Source: UBA2357 sp002344625
GTDB lineage: Bacteria > Pseudomonadota > Gammaproteobacteria > Burkholderiales > Rhodocyclaceae
Direction of reading: 5' to 3'
Length of the DNA stretch: 64,000 nt
NCBI GenBank assembly: GCA_937995335.1
Contig: CALKIH010000011.1
Span: 1-64,000, forward strand
This document shows positions 9,801 to 18,943 of the stretch, in pieces. Positions within the stretch are counted from its first letter, which is position 1, and the number at the start of each line of letters is the position of its first letter. The position numbers and the translations under genes were made by a program. The notes beneath the pieces are model-generated. The model saw nothing but the letters and a program-made list of their open reading frames with translations, searched no databases and was not told the DNA's origin.

Positions 9801-10443
9801 GGACCAGGGCGAGCATGAGGTGCGTTTCGAAACCACGGCCGACGGCACATCGCTGGCGCTGGCCGACTGGCTGGCGGGCGTGCGCCGCGATGGCGACGGA
9901 CGCCCCGCGCGGGTGGTGCTGGACAGCAACGATCTGATCAAGGACAGGCACTACCGCTACGACAAGCTGATCCATCACTGGGTGGCGCACCTGGGCGCGC
10001 ATCGGGCCGTGGGGCCGCTCACCACCCTGGTGGTGGGCAAGAAGGCCGATGTCGAGCTGCCGCCGCTGGACGTGGCCGAGGCCGAGGCGCATCTGCACCG
10101 CCTGCTCGGCGCCTGGGCCGAGGGCATGCGCCGGCCCTTGCCGCTTGCGCCCAGGACAGCGTTCGCGTGGCTCGCCGAGCGTGGCGCTACGGGCGAGGCG
10201 GGCGCCGTGGCCGCGGCCGTGCCGTCGGCCAAGGTGGCCGGCGAGTACGACGGCGCTTTCAAGAAAGTGGGCGAGGTCGAGGCCAGCGCCTATCTGCAGC
10301 GCGCCTATCCGTGCTTCGAGGCGCTGCTCGCCAGTGGCGAGTTTCCGGTGTTGGCCGAGGCCTTGCTGCGGCCCCTGTGGCGCGCGGTCGTGAAGGCGGG
10401 CAAGGGCGGCGGCAGGGCCAGGGCCGCGGAGGCCTCGGCATGA
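6844..10443 (+). CDS. recC: RecBCD enzyme subunit RecC (exodeoxyribonuclease V gamma)
   Basis: Subunit of 1199 residues of the RecBCD helicase-nuclease, which unwinds and resects double-strand breaks and loads RecA. RecC holds the subunits together and reads Chi. The N-terminal helicase-like region opens with LMLVHGNHPEALRDLLVAW and continues with ESEIILVQSNGIAQWLKLALA, both typical of RecC. LLGMNDGDYPR (about residue 715) and the C-terminal region beginning LGLRELGDFLKDPVKAFFRRRLG are also family marks. The size is normal for RecC. Its stop overlaps the recB start as ATGA, so recC-recB-recD are translationally coupled. Confidence 0.96.
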   Translation: MESDLPTESHPPGLMLVHGNHPEALRDLLVAWMKRYPLAPLESEIILVQSNGIAQWLKLALAADARAGEGGGCGIAAALEFVLPARFLWQAYRAVLGQEAVPEHSAFDKPRLTWRLMRLLPEVLVEAVYAPLLRLLEDDGDLRKRFQLAERLADLFDQYQVYRADWLAAWARGDDVLIDARGGRVPLPDAQRWQAALWRAVLADVAATAAGEAPTADAGRAAVHAAFMARADAWGDGDRPPGLPRRVMVFGISALPRQSLEVLAALARWTQVLMCVHNPCEHYWADIVADRELLRALHSRQARRAGVPAQIAAEHLHLHAHPLLAAWGKQGRDFIGLLDEHDSEAARAGYARHFDAIGQRIDLFAPHGGACLLNQLQEDIRALRPLAETRAQWPAVRPEHDDSIRFHVAHGPQREVEVLHDRLLAAFDTDPGLRPRDVIVMVPDIDTYAPHIQAVFGLLDADDPRFIPFSLADQGARRIDPLAKAVENLLGLPQSRLAVSDVLDLLEVPALRRRFAIADHELPRLHAWIRGANIRWGLHASQRASLGLPEQDDEAAPNTWLFGLRRMLLGYASGRDGLAWNGIEPFDEIGGLDAALLGPLVQLIERLDAAWHSLRAPATAAGWCARLRALLADFFTAQSDAEAFTLLQLEDALDGWFAACDEAALNEALPLSVVADHWLAQLDQTGLSQRFFGGAVTFATLMPMRAIPFRQVCLLGMNDGDYPRTRVPMDFDLMGRDYRPGDRSRREDDRYLFLEALMSARERLHVSWVGRSIHDNTARPPSVLVAQLRDHLGAGWRLAGAPGVEGGAALLAALTLAHPLQPFSPAYFPVRAGSSPLFTYAHEWRGPAVPDAGGDDAAILAPAQRDEPLGLRELGDFLKDPVKAFFRRRLGVGFERDDPVADDHEPFALDGLARWRFQDELIQAQVRALGDGHAVEAARAARLVHIRGRGELAAGAFGDLMAFALEDGMDELFARYRNALERWPAADQGEHEVRFETTADGTSLALADWLAGVRRDGDGRPARVVLDSNDLIKDRHYRYDKLIHHWVAHLGAHRAVGPLTTLVVGKKADVELPPLDVAEAEAHLHRLLGAWAEGMRRPLPLAPRTAFAWLAERGATGEAGAVAAAVPSAKVAGEYDGAFKKVGEVEASAYLQRAYPCFEALLASGEFPVLAEALLRPLWRAVVKAGKGGGRARAAEASA

Positions 10444-13400
10444 GTGACGCCAATCGCCCAGGGGCGCCCGGTGCGCCGGTGCCGGTGCTCGATCCGCTGG
10501 ATTTTCCGCTCGCCGGCAGCCACCTGATCGAAGCCAGCGCCGGCACCGGCAAGACCTTCACGATTGCCGCGCTGTATGTGCGGCTGGTGCTCGGCCATGG
10601 CGGCGAGCGCGGGTTCGAACGGGCCTTGATGCCGCCCGAGATTCTGGTGGTCACCTTCACCGAGGCCGCCACCAAGGAGTTGCGCGAGCGCATCCGCGAC
10701 CGGCTCGGCCAGGCGGCGCGCTGCTTCCGGCCCGAGTCGGATGGGCTCGGCGCAGATGCGCCCGACGACTTCCTGCTCGCCTTGCGCGCGGATTATCCGC
10801 CCGAACGTTGGCCCGGCTGCGCGAGACGCCTGCAACTGGCGGCGGAGTGGATGGACGAGGCCGCGGTGTCGACGATTCACGCGTGGTGCAACCGCATGCT
10901 GCGCGAGCATGCCTTCGACAGCCACAGCTTGTTTACCCAGCGGCTCGAAACCGACCAGAGCGCGCTCATGGCCGAGGTCGTGCGCGACTACTGGCGCACC
11001 TTCATCGCGCCGCTGGATGCACCGGGCGCGGCCGAGATCGCCGGCTGGTGGGCCGCGCCGGACCAGCTGCAGACCCCGCTGCGCGGCCTGTTCGCCTATA
11101 CCGGCCTGCTCGCGGCGGCGGACGTGCCGGCGGCCGAGCTTATGCGCGCGCGCGCCGAGCGGTCGCGCTTGCTCGGCGCGCTCAAGGCGCCGTGGGCGCA
11201 GTGGGTGGGCGAACTGCAGGTGTTGCTCGATGCGGCCCGCGACGCGGGCCTGCTGAACGGGCAAAAGCTCAAGAAGAACCACTACGACGGCTGGCTCGCG
11301 GCGCTGGCGCGCTGGCGCGACGAGCCGTCACAGGTTTCGCCCGGACTGACCGCCGCGGCTGTGGCACGTCTGAGCCACGAAGGCTTGGCGGAGGTCTGGA
11401 AATCCGGGCCCAAACCCGCGCATCCCGCGCTGGTGGCATTGCAGTCGCTCGATGCGGCCCTCGCCGCGCTGCCGGAGGCGCGCACGGCGGTGCTGCGCCA
11501 TGCCGCCCGCTGGGTCGCGGCGCGCTTTTCGGGCGAGCAGGCGCGGCGCGCGCAAATGGGTTTCGACGAGCTCCTGACCGGCCTCGACAGGGCGCTCGCC
11601 GGCGCGAACGGCGGGCGTCTTGCCGAGATCATCCGGCGCCAGTTCCCGGTGGCGTTGATCGACGAGTTTCAGGATACCGACCCGGTGCAATACCGGATCT
11701 TCGATGCGGTGTATCGCGTGGCCGACAATGCCGCCGCGAGCGCGCTGATCCTCATCGGCGACCCCAAGCAGGCGATCTACGCGTTTCGGGGCGCCGACAT
11801 CCACACGTATCTCGACGCGCGCCGCGCCTGCGCCGGGCGGCTGTTTACCCTCAAGCGCAATTTTCGCTCGACGGCGGCGATGGTCGCCGCCACCAATCGC
11901 TGCTTCGAGCTTGCCGAGGCGCGCGCCGGCGGCGGGGCATTCCTGTTTCGCCGTGCGGATGCCGATCCGGTGCCCTTCGTCGCGGCTGAGGCGCGCGGGC
12001 GCAAGGAGGTCCTGCGCGTGGGTGGGCGCACCCAGCCGGCGCTGACGGCGTGGATGCTGGGCAACGAGGACGGCGCCGCGATCGGCAAGACCGAGTATCG
12101 CGCCGCGATGGCGCGCTCGTGCGCCACGGCGATCGTGGCGCTGCTCAACCGGGCGGCTGCGCAGCAGGCCGGCTTCGGCGGCGATGAAGGCATGTCGGCC
12201 CTGCGGCCGGCCGACTTCGCGGTGCTGGTGAACAATCGGGCCGAGGCCGACGAGATTCGCACCGCCTTGCAGGCGCGCGGTGTGCGCAGTGTCTACCTCT
12301 CGGAGGGCGATTCGGTGTTCGCGAGCGCCGAAGCGGCCGAAATGCAGCACTGGCTGGCGGCCTGCGCCGAGCCGGACGACGCGCACCTGCTCCGGGCCGC
12401 GCTGGCGACCGCGACGATCGGCCTGGGCTGGCATGTGCTCGATGCGCTCAATCATGACGAGCGCGCGTGGGAGGAGCGGGTGCTTCAGTTTCGCGCCTAT
12501 CGCGAGTCGTGGCGGCGCCAGGGCGTGTTGCCGATGCTGCGCCGCCTGCTCGGCGACTTCGCGGTGCCGGCGCGCTTGCTCGGGCGAGCCGGCGGCGGGT
12601 ACTCGCAGCCCGAGCGCGGCGAGCGCGTGCTCACCAATCTGCTGCATCTGGCCGAGTTGTTGCAGCAGGCCAGCGTGCTGCTCGACGGCGAGCATGCGCT
12701 GGTCCGCCATCTCGCCCAGCAGCGACAGGAAGCGCAACGCCCCGGGGGCGGCGAGGCGCAGCAGATCCGCCTCGAAAGCGATGCCGACCTGGTGCAGGTG
12801 GTCACCATCCACAAATCCAAGGGGCTGGAGTATCCGCTGGTGTTTCTGCCGTTCGCGTGCGCTTATCGCGAAACCGGCGACGACGACGTGCCGTTCCGGT
12901 TTCGCGATGACGAGGGGCGTCTGCGTCTGGCGCTGCAGGCAGACGGCGACGTGATCGATCGGGTCGAGCGCGAGCGCCTCGGCGAGGATCTGCGCAAACT
13001 CTATGTGGCGCTCACCCGCGCCCGCCATGCGACCTGGGTGGGCGTGGCGCCCTTGGCCGGGCTCGAGCGGAGCGCCTTCGGCTATCTGCTGGCCGGTGAC
13101 GGCGCAATCGATCCGTCGGCGCTGCCGGGCCTGCTCGAGGCGTTCCGCGGCGGGTCCCCGCATATCGAGGTCGTGCCGGCGCCGCTGCCGACCCCGGAGC
13201 GTGTGCGTGAGCGGCAGGGCGTGACGGCGCTCGGCCCGGCCTTGCAGCCGGTGCGCTCGGTACGCGAACACTGGTGGATCGCCAGCTATTCGGCGCTCGG
13301 TACCGTGGTCGGGGATGGCGCGCCGGCGCCCGCGCCGGATACCTCTGGCGAAGAAACCTTGCGCGAGCAATTGGTGGAGCAGACGCGCGAATCCACCGCG

Positions 13401-14201
13401 GACCGCGCCAGCCTGGCGGAAACCGCGCCGCCGCTCGGGCGCGGTGAAGGGCTTGCGGCGCCCGTTTTGCATGCCTTCCCGCGCGGGGCGGCCGTCGGCA
13501 GTTTTTTGCACGACTTGCTGGAGTGGGGCGCGCGCGAGGGGTTCGGGCGGATCGCGGACGAACCGGCGCGGGTGCGCGACACGATCGCACGCAGGGCCAA
13601 GCTGCGTGGCTGGGTAGGCTGGACCGACGACCTCGCCGGCTGGTATCACCACTTCATCACCATGCGCCTGGCGCTTCCCACCGGCGCGGTGACGCTCGCC
13701 GGACTAGCTACGTTGGTGCCGGAGATGGAGTTCTGGATCGGTGCCACGGCGGTCGACGTCGAGCGCCTCGATCGCCTGGTGCGTGCCCACACCCTGGATG
13801 GCGCGGCGCGTCCGGCGCTCGTGCCGGGGCAACTCAACGGCATGCTCAAGGGCTTCATCGATCTGGTGTTCGAGCATGGTGGGCGTTATTACGTGGCCGA
13901 CTACAAGTCGAACTGGCTCGGCCCCGACGATGCGGCCTACGACCCGGCCGCGATGCGGGCCGCGATTCTCGCCGCGCGCTACGATCTGCAATATGTGCTG
14001 TACCTGTTTGCGCTGCACCGCCTGCTGCGGGCGCGGCTGCCCGATTACGACTTCGATCGCCATGTGGGAGGGGCGGTGTACCTGTTCATGCGCGGCAGCG
14101 CCGCGGCTGGCCAGGGGATGCATTTCGAGCGCCCCGGGCGGGCGTTGTTCGAGGCGCTCGATGCCTTGTTCGCCGGTGCCCCGGTCGAGGATCGCTCATG
14201 A
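10440..14201 (+). CDS. recB: RecBCD enzyme subunit RecB (3'-5' helicase and nuclease)
   Basis: Subunit of 1253 residues. It begins with a UvrD-like superfamily 1 helicase: Walker A in EASAGTGKTF (residues 31-40), motif II LIDEFQDTDPVQ, GDPKQAIYAFRGAD, and VTIHKSKGLEYPLVFLPF. The C terminus carries the RecB nuclease domain with the catalytic D1154-Y-K1156 in VADYKSNWLG. The frame is open for about 90 codons upstream of 10440, but that part only shadows recC; ATG 10440 overlaps the recC stop. The 3' end overlaps the recD start by 4 bp. Confidence 0.97.
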   Translation: MSDANRPGAPGAPVPVLDPLDFPLAGSHLIEASAGTGKTFTIAALYVRLVLGHGGERGFERALMPPEILVVTFTEAATKELRERIRDRLGQAARCFRPESDGLGADAPDDFLLALRADYPPERWPGCARRLQLAAEWMDEAAVSTIHAWCNRMLREHAFDSHSLFTQRLETDQSALMAEVVRDYWRTFIAPLDAPGAAEIAGWWAAPDQLQTPLRGLFAYTGLLAAADVPAAELMRARAERSRLLGALKAPWAQWVGELQVLLDAARDAGLLNGQKLKKNHYDGWLAALARWRDEPSQVSPGLTAAAVARLSHEGLAEVWKSGPKPAHPALVALQSLDAALAALPEARTAVLRHAARWVAARFSGEQARRAQMGFDELLTGLDRALAGANGGRLAEIIRRQFPVALIDEFQDTDPVQYRIFDAVYRVADNAAASALILIGDPKQAIYAFRGADIHTYLDARRACAGRLFTLKRNFRSTAAMVAATNRCFELAEARAGGGAFLFRRADADPVPFVAAEARGRKEVLRVGGRTQPALTAWMLGNEDGAAIGKTEYRAAMARSCATAIVALLNRAAAQQAGFGGDEGMSALRPADFAVLVNNRAEADEIRTALQARGVRSVYLSEGDSVFASAEAAEMQHWLAACAEPDDAHLLRAALATATIGLGWHVLDALNHDERAWEERVLQFRAYRESWRRQGVLPMLRRLLGDFAVPARLLGRAGGGYSQPERGERVLTNLLHLAELLQQASVLLDGEHALVRHLAQQRQEAQRPGGGEAQQIRLESDADLVQVVTIHKSKGLEYPLVFLPFACAYRETGDDDVPFRFRDDEGRLRLALQADGDVIDRVERERLGEDLRKLYVALTRARHATWVGVAPLAGLERSAFGYLLAGDGAIDPSALPGLLEAFRGGSPHIEVVPAPLPTPERVRERQGVTALGPALQPVRSVREHWWIASYSALGTVVGDGAPAPAPDTSGEETLREQLVEQTRESTADRASLAETAPPLGRGEGLAAPVLHAFPRGAAVGSFLHDLLEWGAREGFGRIADEPARVRDTIARRAKLRGWVGWTDDLAGWYHHFITMRLALPTGAVTLAGLATLVPEMEFWIGATAVDVERLDRLVRAHTLDGAARPALVPGQLNGMLKGFIDLVFEHGGRYYVADYKSNWLGPDDAAYDPAAMRAAILAARYDLQYVLYLFALHRLLRARLPDYDFDRHVGGAVYLFMRGSAAAGQGMHFERPGRALFEALDALFAGAPVEDRS

Positions 14202-16255
14202 ATGCCGTACGCTCGCCCGCCGCCCGCCTGGCCGGATGCCGCGCTGACAAGTCCGGCCTGACCGCGCTGCTGGCAAGCTGGGCCGATTGCGGCTGGTTGC
14301 GCCCGCTCGACGCGGCATTCGGCACCTTCCTGTGGCGCGAAGTGCCCGAGGCGCCGCCGCTCGCGATTCTGGCCGCCACGCTCGCGAGCCATCAACTCGG
14401 GCGTGGGCATGTCTGCCTCGATCTGGCGGCTACGCTCGAAAACCCGGCCTTCGCCCTGTCGCTTCCGCCGGAGGGCGGCGCGACCGGCCTGGGCGACGAG
14501 GCGCCGCCGCTGCCGGCCGAGGTGCTCGCCGGCCTGTCGCTCGCCGACTGGCAGGCCGCGCTCGAGGTGCCCACGCTGGTGGGCGGGGGCGCGGGCGATA
14601 CGCCGCTGGTGCGGGTGGGCGTGCGCCTGTATCTGCGCCGCTACTGGCAATACGAAGTGGACGTGCGCGCCGGCATCGCCGGCCGTCTCGCGAATGCGGC
14701 GGCGTCGCTGGCCAGCCTGCCGGCCGAAGGCATCGTGGCCGCGTTGGCGCGCCTGTTTCCGCCGGTGGCGGCCGCGATCGACTGGCAGAAGATCGCCTGC
14801 GCGCTTGCCGCCCGCAGTCCGGTCAGCATCATCACCGGGGGGCCTGGCACCGGCAAGACGACCACGGTGCTGCGGCTGCTGGCCTTGCTGCAGGCGCTGG
14901 CACTGCAAGGCGCGCCGGGGCGGGCGCTGCGCATTCGCCTGACGGCGCCGACCGGCAAGGCGGCGGCCCGGCTGGCCGAGTCGATCATCGGCGCGATCGC
15001 GCGCCTGCCGCTCGAGGGCCTGGCGCAGGCCGACGCAGTGCGGGTGGCGATTCCCGATACCGTCACCACGCTCCATCGCCTGCTCGGCAGCAGCCCGGAC
15101 TCGCGCCGCTTTCGCCACCATGCCGGCAACCGGCTCGCGCTCGACGTGCTGGTCATCGACGAGGCGTCGATGGTCGACCTCGAACTGATGGCCGCGGTGC
15201 TCGCCGCGCTGCCGCCGTCGGCCCGGCTGGTGATGCTGGGCGACAAGGACCAGTTGGCCTCGGTCGAGGCCGGGGCGGTGCTGGGCGTGCTGTGCGGGCG
15301 TGCCGCCGCCGGCCACTACACGCCCGAAACCCGGGATTGGCTGAAGACCGTGACCGGCGAGGTGCTCGCGCCGGATCTGGTAGACCCTGCCGGCGGCGTG
15401 CTCGACCAGTCGATCGCAATGCTGCGCCACAGTCATCGCTTCGGGGCCGGCAGCGGCATCGGGCAACTCGCGGCGGCGGTGAACGATGGCGACCCTGCGG
15501 CGGTGGCCGCGGTGTGGCGGGCGGGGCATCGCGATCTGGCCATGCTTGGCTCGGAGGCCGGTGCGGATGCGTTCGCCGCGCTGGTGGTCGATGGGCATGG
15601 TGCGGAATCCGGGGCGGCGCGGCCGCACGGCTATCGCCACTATCTCGCCACGCTGCGTGCGCGGATGCCGGCACCGGATGCCGCGCCCGGCGTATACGAT
15701 GCCTGGGCGCGCGCGGTGCTCGAGGCGCACGGTGCGTTCCAGGTCCTGTGTGCGCTGCGCCGCGGCGCATGGGGCGTGGACGGACTGAATCGACGCATCG
15801 CCGGCCTGCTGTGCGACTTCGGCCTGATCCCGGCGAGCGAGGGCTGGTACCTCGGGCGGCCGGTGCTGGTTACGCGCAACGACTATGCGCTGGGCTTGAT
15901 GAACGGTGACATCGGAATCACGCTGTCGTACCCCGGCGCGGCGGGAGGAGGGCTGCGGGTGGCCTTCCCGGGCGGCGACGGCGCGCAGGGCATCAAGTGG
16001 GTGCTGCCGAGCCGCCTGCAGGCGGTCGAGACGGTGTTCGCGCTCACGGTGCACAAGTCGCAGGGCTCGGAATTCGCCCATACCGCGCTGGTGTTGCCCG
16101 AGACCCTCAATCCGGTCCTGACCCGCGAACTGCTGTATACCGGCATCACCCGCGCGCGGACCTTCCTCACCCTGGTCAATCCCGGTGGTGAGCGCCTCGT
16201 TGCCGCAGCGGTCCGGCGCAAGGTGTTGCGCGCGAGCGGCCTGTCGCAAGCCTGA
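14198..16255 (+). CDS. recD: RecBCD enzyme subunit RecD (5'-3' helicase)
   Basis: Fast helicase subunit of 685 residues. Walker A is GGPGTGKT (residues 214-221), followed by LTAPTGKAAARLAES, the DEAD-box-like VIDEASMVDLELM, and the C-terminal motif TVHKSQGSEFAHTALVLP, all standard for RecD. An N-terminal domain of about 150 residues couples it to RecC. The start at 14198 overlaps the recB stop; upstream codons in this frame shadow recB. It is the last gene of recC-recB-recD; the order lacks the ptrA gene found between recC and recB in E. coli. Confidence 0.96.
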   Translation: MNAVRSPAARLAGCRADKSGLTALLASWADCGWLRPLDAAFGTFLWREVPEAPPLAILAATLASHQLGRGHVCLDLAATLENPAFALSLPPEGGATGLGDEAPPLPAEVLAGLSLADWQAALEVPTLVGGGAGDTPLVRVGVRLYLRRYWQYEVDVRAGIAGRLANAAASLASLPAEGIVAALARLFPPVAAAIDWQKIACALAARSPVSIITGGPGTGKTTTVLRLLALLQALALQGAPGRALRIRLTAPTGKAAARLAESIIGAIARLPLEGLAQADAVRVAIPDTVTTLHRLLGSSPDSRRFRHHAGNRLALDVLVIDEASMVDLELMAAVLAALPPSARLVMLGDKDQLASVEAGAVLGVLCGRAAAGHYTPETRDWLKTVTGEVLAPDLVDPAGGVLDQSIAMLRHSHRFGAGSGIGQLAAAVNDGDPAAVAAVWRAGHRDLAMLGSEAGADAFAALVVDGHGAESGAARPHGYRHYLATLRARMPAPDAAPGVYDAWARAVLEAHGAFQVLCALRRGAWGVDGLNRRIAGLLCDFGLIPASEGWYLGRPVLVTRNDYALGLMNGDIGITLSYPGAAGGGLRVAFPGGDGAQGIKWVLPSRLQAVETVFALTVHKSQGSEFAHTALVLPETLNPVLTRELLYTGITRARTFLTLVNPGGERLVAAAVRRKVLRASGLSQA

Positions 16256-16297
16256 AGAGAACGGCATCATCGGGTGGGCGCCGCCGGTGCGCCAGGC

Positions 16298-17167
16298 TCA
16301 ACGCCGGGTGCGCTCGGCCCTCAGGCTGAGCAGGATGCCCGCCAGGATCAATCCCGCCCCCGCGAACAACGGCCATTCGAGCCGTTCTCCGTAGAGCGCG
16401 AGGCCCAGCAAGGCCACCAGCGGCAATCGCAAGAAATCCATGGGCACGACCACGGTGGCGTCGGCCAGCGCCAGTGCGCGGGTCATGCAATAGTGCGCCG
16501 TGAGGCCGGTGAGCCCGACCGCGGCGAGGTGGGGCCAGAGCGCCGCCGCCGGGGTGGTCCAGTCGATTGCGGCCGGGATCAGACCCAGCGGCAACTGCAG
16601 CAGCGTCATGTAAAACAGGATCGTCATCGGACTGTCGCGCGCGGCGAGCTTCTTGGTCAGCGTATGCGCGACGCCGTAGGCCATCGCGCCGGCGAGAACC
16701 GCCAGCGCGGCAGGATGGACGAGCGCGAGCCCGGGCCGCAGGATCACCACCACGCCGAGGAGGCCGAGCGCGATCGTGGCCGCGCGCGAACGGGTGAGCC
16801 GTTCCCCGAGCACCGCGGTTGCGCACAGCGCGGTCCAGACCGGGACGGTGAACTCGATCGCGAACACTTCGGCCAGCGGAATGAATGCGATACCGTAGAA
16901 CCAGCCGTACTGACCGCCGAAATGGGCCAGATTGCGCCAGGCATGCCAGCCGAATTGCGGCGTCGAGAACAGCGCCGGATTTTTCCACTGGATCAGCAGG
17001 CTGATCACGACGAGGCCGATCAGGCTGCGGAACAACAGGATCTGGAACGTGCTCAGCTCGGCCGAGAGTTCCCGCGCCGCGACCGCCATCGCCGTGAATG
17101 ACAGCAGCGCCCCCGTCATCCACAGCGCGGCGCGGGTGACGGGGTGGGGCGCGGGTGCTGCACTCAC
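16298..17167 (-). CDS. EamA/DMT-family transporter
   Basis: Inner-membrane protein of 289 residues with two EamA repeats and about ten transmembrane helices, typical of small-molecule or amino-acid exporters such as RhaT/YdcZ relatives. The EamA signatures are visible in the end of repeat one (VPVWTALCATAVLGERLTRSR) and of repeat two (MDFLRLPLVALLGLALYGERLEW). I place the start at GTG 17167, which overlaps the stop of the upstream SDR gene as GTGA and keeps the first helix intact; ATG 17119 is the alternative. It forms a two-gene unit with the SDR gene. Substrate unknown. Confidence 0.85.
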   Translation of the reverse strand: MSAAPAPHPVTRAALWMTGALLSFTAMAVAARELSAELSTFQILLFRSLIGLVVISLLIQWKNPALFSTPQFGWHAWRNLAHFGGQYGWFYGIAFIPLAEVFAIEFTVPVWTALCATAVLGERLTRSRAATIALGLLGVVVILRPGLALVHPAALAVLAGAMAYGVAHTLTKKLAARDSPMTILFYMTLLQLPLGLIPAAIDWTTPAAALWPHLAAVGLTGLTAHYCMTRALALADATVVVPMDFLRLPLVALLGLALYGERLEWPLFAGAGLILAGILLSLRAERTRR

Positions 17168-17901
17168 TGCGGCAGGTCGCGCAGGTCTGCGGTCGGCGCC
17201 GAGCCGAAGGCGTCGTCCAGCATGAAGCGCACCAGGCGTTCGGCCGTCGGGCCCGGCTGGGCCAGGCCGCCGCTTCTCTGCATGGCCTCGAATTTGTCGC
17301 GCAGCGGAAACTGTTCGAGTGAACTTGCGCGGATGTCGGCTTGCATCGCGGTGTCGATCACGCCGGGGGCGACGCTGCAGATGCGCAGGCCCGGTGTCGC
17401 GTCGAGGCTGACCGCGCGGGCATGGTGATCGAGCGCGGCCTTGCCCGCGCAATACACGCTCCAGCCCGGATACGGGCTGCGTGCCGCGCCGCTGGAAACA
17501 TGCAGAATGCGCCGGTCGGCGACGCCCGTGCTGGCGTCGGCGAAGGCGCCCGCCAGCATCAGCGCGGCGGTGACGTTGAGATTGACGGCATCGGCGATAC
17601 GTCGTGGGTTCTGCATCTCGAGCCGGCCCACCGGCTGGAGCATGCCGGCGTTGTTGATCAGCAGCGCCCGCTCGCAGTCGCGCAGGAAGGCGGGCAGCAC
17701 TCCGCCGTCGAGCCAGTGCGCGATTCGCTCGGGCTGGGTGAGGTCGAGCGCCACTTCCTGGACGAGATCCGGGAAGCGTGCGGCCAGATCCGGGCTGGGC
17801 GAGCGGGCGATCGCCAGCAGCGGAATGCCGCGCAGCAGCAACTGGTTTGCGATGGCGGCGCCGAGGCCGCGCGAGTGTCCGGTGACGATTGCCTTGATCA
17901 T
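17164..17901 (-). CDS. Short-chain dehydrogenase/reductase (SDR)
   Basis: Classical SDR oxidoreductase of 245 residues. The nucleotide-binding motif TGHSRGLG is at residues 7-14, NNAG at 83-86, the catalytic serine at about 136-137, and YCAGK gives Y150 and K154. GGAG lies six bases before the start at 17901. Substrate and cofactor preference cannot be read from the sequence. The gene is coupled to the downstream EamA transporter and divergent from surE. Confidence 0.88.
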   Translation of the reverse strand: MIKAIVTGHSRGLGAAIANQLLLRGIPLLAIARSPSPDLAARFPDLVQEVALDLTQPERIAHWLDGGVLPAFLRDCERALLINNAGMLQPVGRLEMQNPRRIADAVNLNVTAALMLAGAFADASTGVADRRILHVSSGAARSPYPGWSVYCAGKAALDHHARAVSLDATPGLRICSVAPGVIDTAMQADIRASSLEQFPLRDKFEAMQRSGGLAQPGPTAERLVRFMLDDAFGSAPTADLRDLPQ

Positions 17902-18198
17902 GGGGCGCTCCGTTGCGGAAGACGTGGGTGCCAGAGTGCGGAAATCGCGCACGCGCGTCAATCGATCCGTGCGAACCTCGTCCGTGATGCGCGTCGCATC
18001 GCGGCGGTGGAGCATCCCGATCGGGTTCCACGGGGACGAAACCGGCGGGATCGTACGCGAGCCGATTCGGTCGGGACGCCCAGGGTCGCGTCAGCGACAG
18101 GCGAAAATCCCGGGTGCTTCGGTGTGATAAGATTTGCGCTGTTTTTTCGCGCTAACTTCGCGGCCCCGATGTGCGCCGCGCGCTCCAACGGATTGTTC

Positions 18199-18942
18199 AT
18201 GCGAATTCTGCTCAGTAATGACGATGGCTATTTTGCGCCGGGAATCGCCGCGCTCGCTCAGGCCCTCGAGGGCCTCGCCGAAATCATGGTGGTTGCCCCC
18301 GAGCGCGATCGCAGCGGCGCGAGCAATTCGCTGACGCTCGATCGTCCGCTGTCGCTGCGCCGCGCAACCAATGGTTTTTATTTCGTCAATGGCACACCGA
18401 CCGATTGTGTGCACCTGGCCGTGACCGGCATGCTCGAACATCTGCCCGACATGGTCGTGTCGGGTGTGAATCATGGCGCCAACATGGGCGATGACACGAT
18501 TTATTCGGGCACGGTCGCCGCGGCGACCGAAGGTTATCTGCTGGGTGTGCCGTCGCTGGCGGTGTCGCTGGTGAGCAAGTCGTCGATCGATTTCGAGGCG
18601 GCTGCGCGGGTGGCGCGCGATCTGGTCCTGCGTTTCCAGCAAGCGCCGTTCCGCCAGCCGGTCCTGTTGAACGTGAACGTGCCCGAAGGGCGATACGGTG
18701 ATCTGAGGGGGGTGAGGGTCACCCGCCTGGGCAAGCGCCACAAGGCCGAGCCGGTGGTGCGCGACACCACGCCGCGTGGCGACGAGGTGTTCTGGGTCGG
18801 GTCGGCGGGCAAGGCGGCCGATGCGGGCGAGGGCACCGATTTCCATGCGGTCGCGAATGGCTTCGTTTCGGTCACGCCCCTGCAGATCGACCTGACGCAC
18901 AACGGACTCATTCCGGGCGTGACGGACTGGCTCGGTAGCTGA
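18199..18942 (+). CDS. surE: 5'/3'-nucleotidase SurE
   Basis: Survival protein SurE, a metal-dependent nucleotidase acting on 5'- and 3'-nucleotides and short polyphosphate, important in stationary phase. The 247-residue protein has the N-terminal MRILLSNDDG (metal ligands D8, D9), the conserved serine in RDRSGASNS, and the asparagine-containing VSGVNHGANMGDD motif. The start at 18199 gives the canonical N terminus; about 285 codons of open frame before it lie opposite the SDR gene. It leads the conserved surE-pcm-nlpD-rpoS cluster. Confidence 0.97.
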   Translation: MRILLSNDDGYFAPGIAALAQALEGLAEIMVVAPERDRSGASNSLTLDRPLSLRRATNGFYFVNGTPTDCVHLAVTGMLEHLPDMVVSGVNHGANMGDDTIYSGTVAAATEGYLLGVPSLAVSLVSKSSIDFEAAARVARDLVLRFQQAPFRQPVLLNVNVPEGRYGDLRGVRVTRLGKRHKAEPVVRDTTPRGDEVFWVGSAGKAADAGEGTDFHAVANGFVSVTPLQIDLTHNGLIPGVTDWLGS

Positions 18943-18943
18943 C

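Noticed and set aside
7402..16270. Several long minus-strand frames (up to 898 residues) opposite recC, recB and recD
   Set aside because: GC-rich codon third positions keep the antisense frame open; the residues are Arg/Gln/His-rich with no domain, and each real gene on the plus strand has complete motifs.
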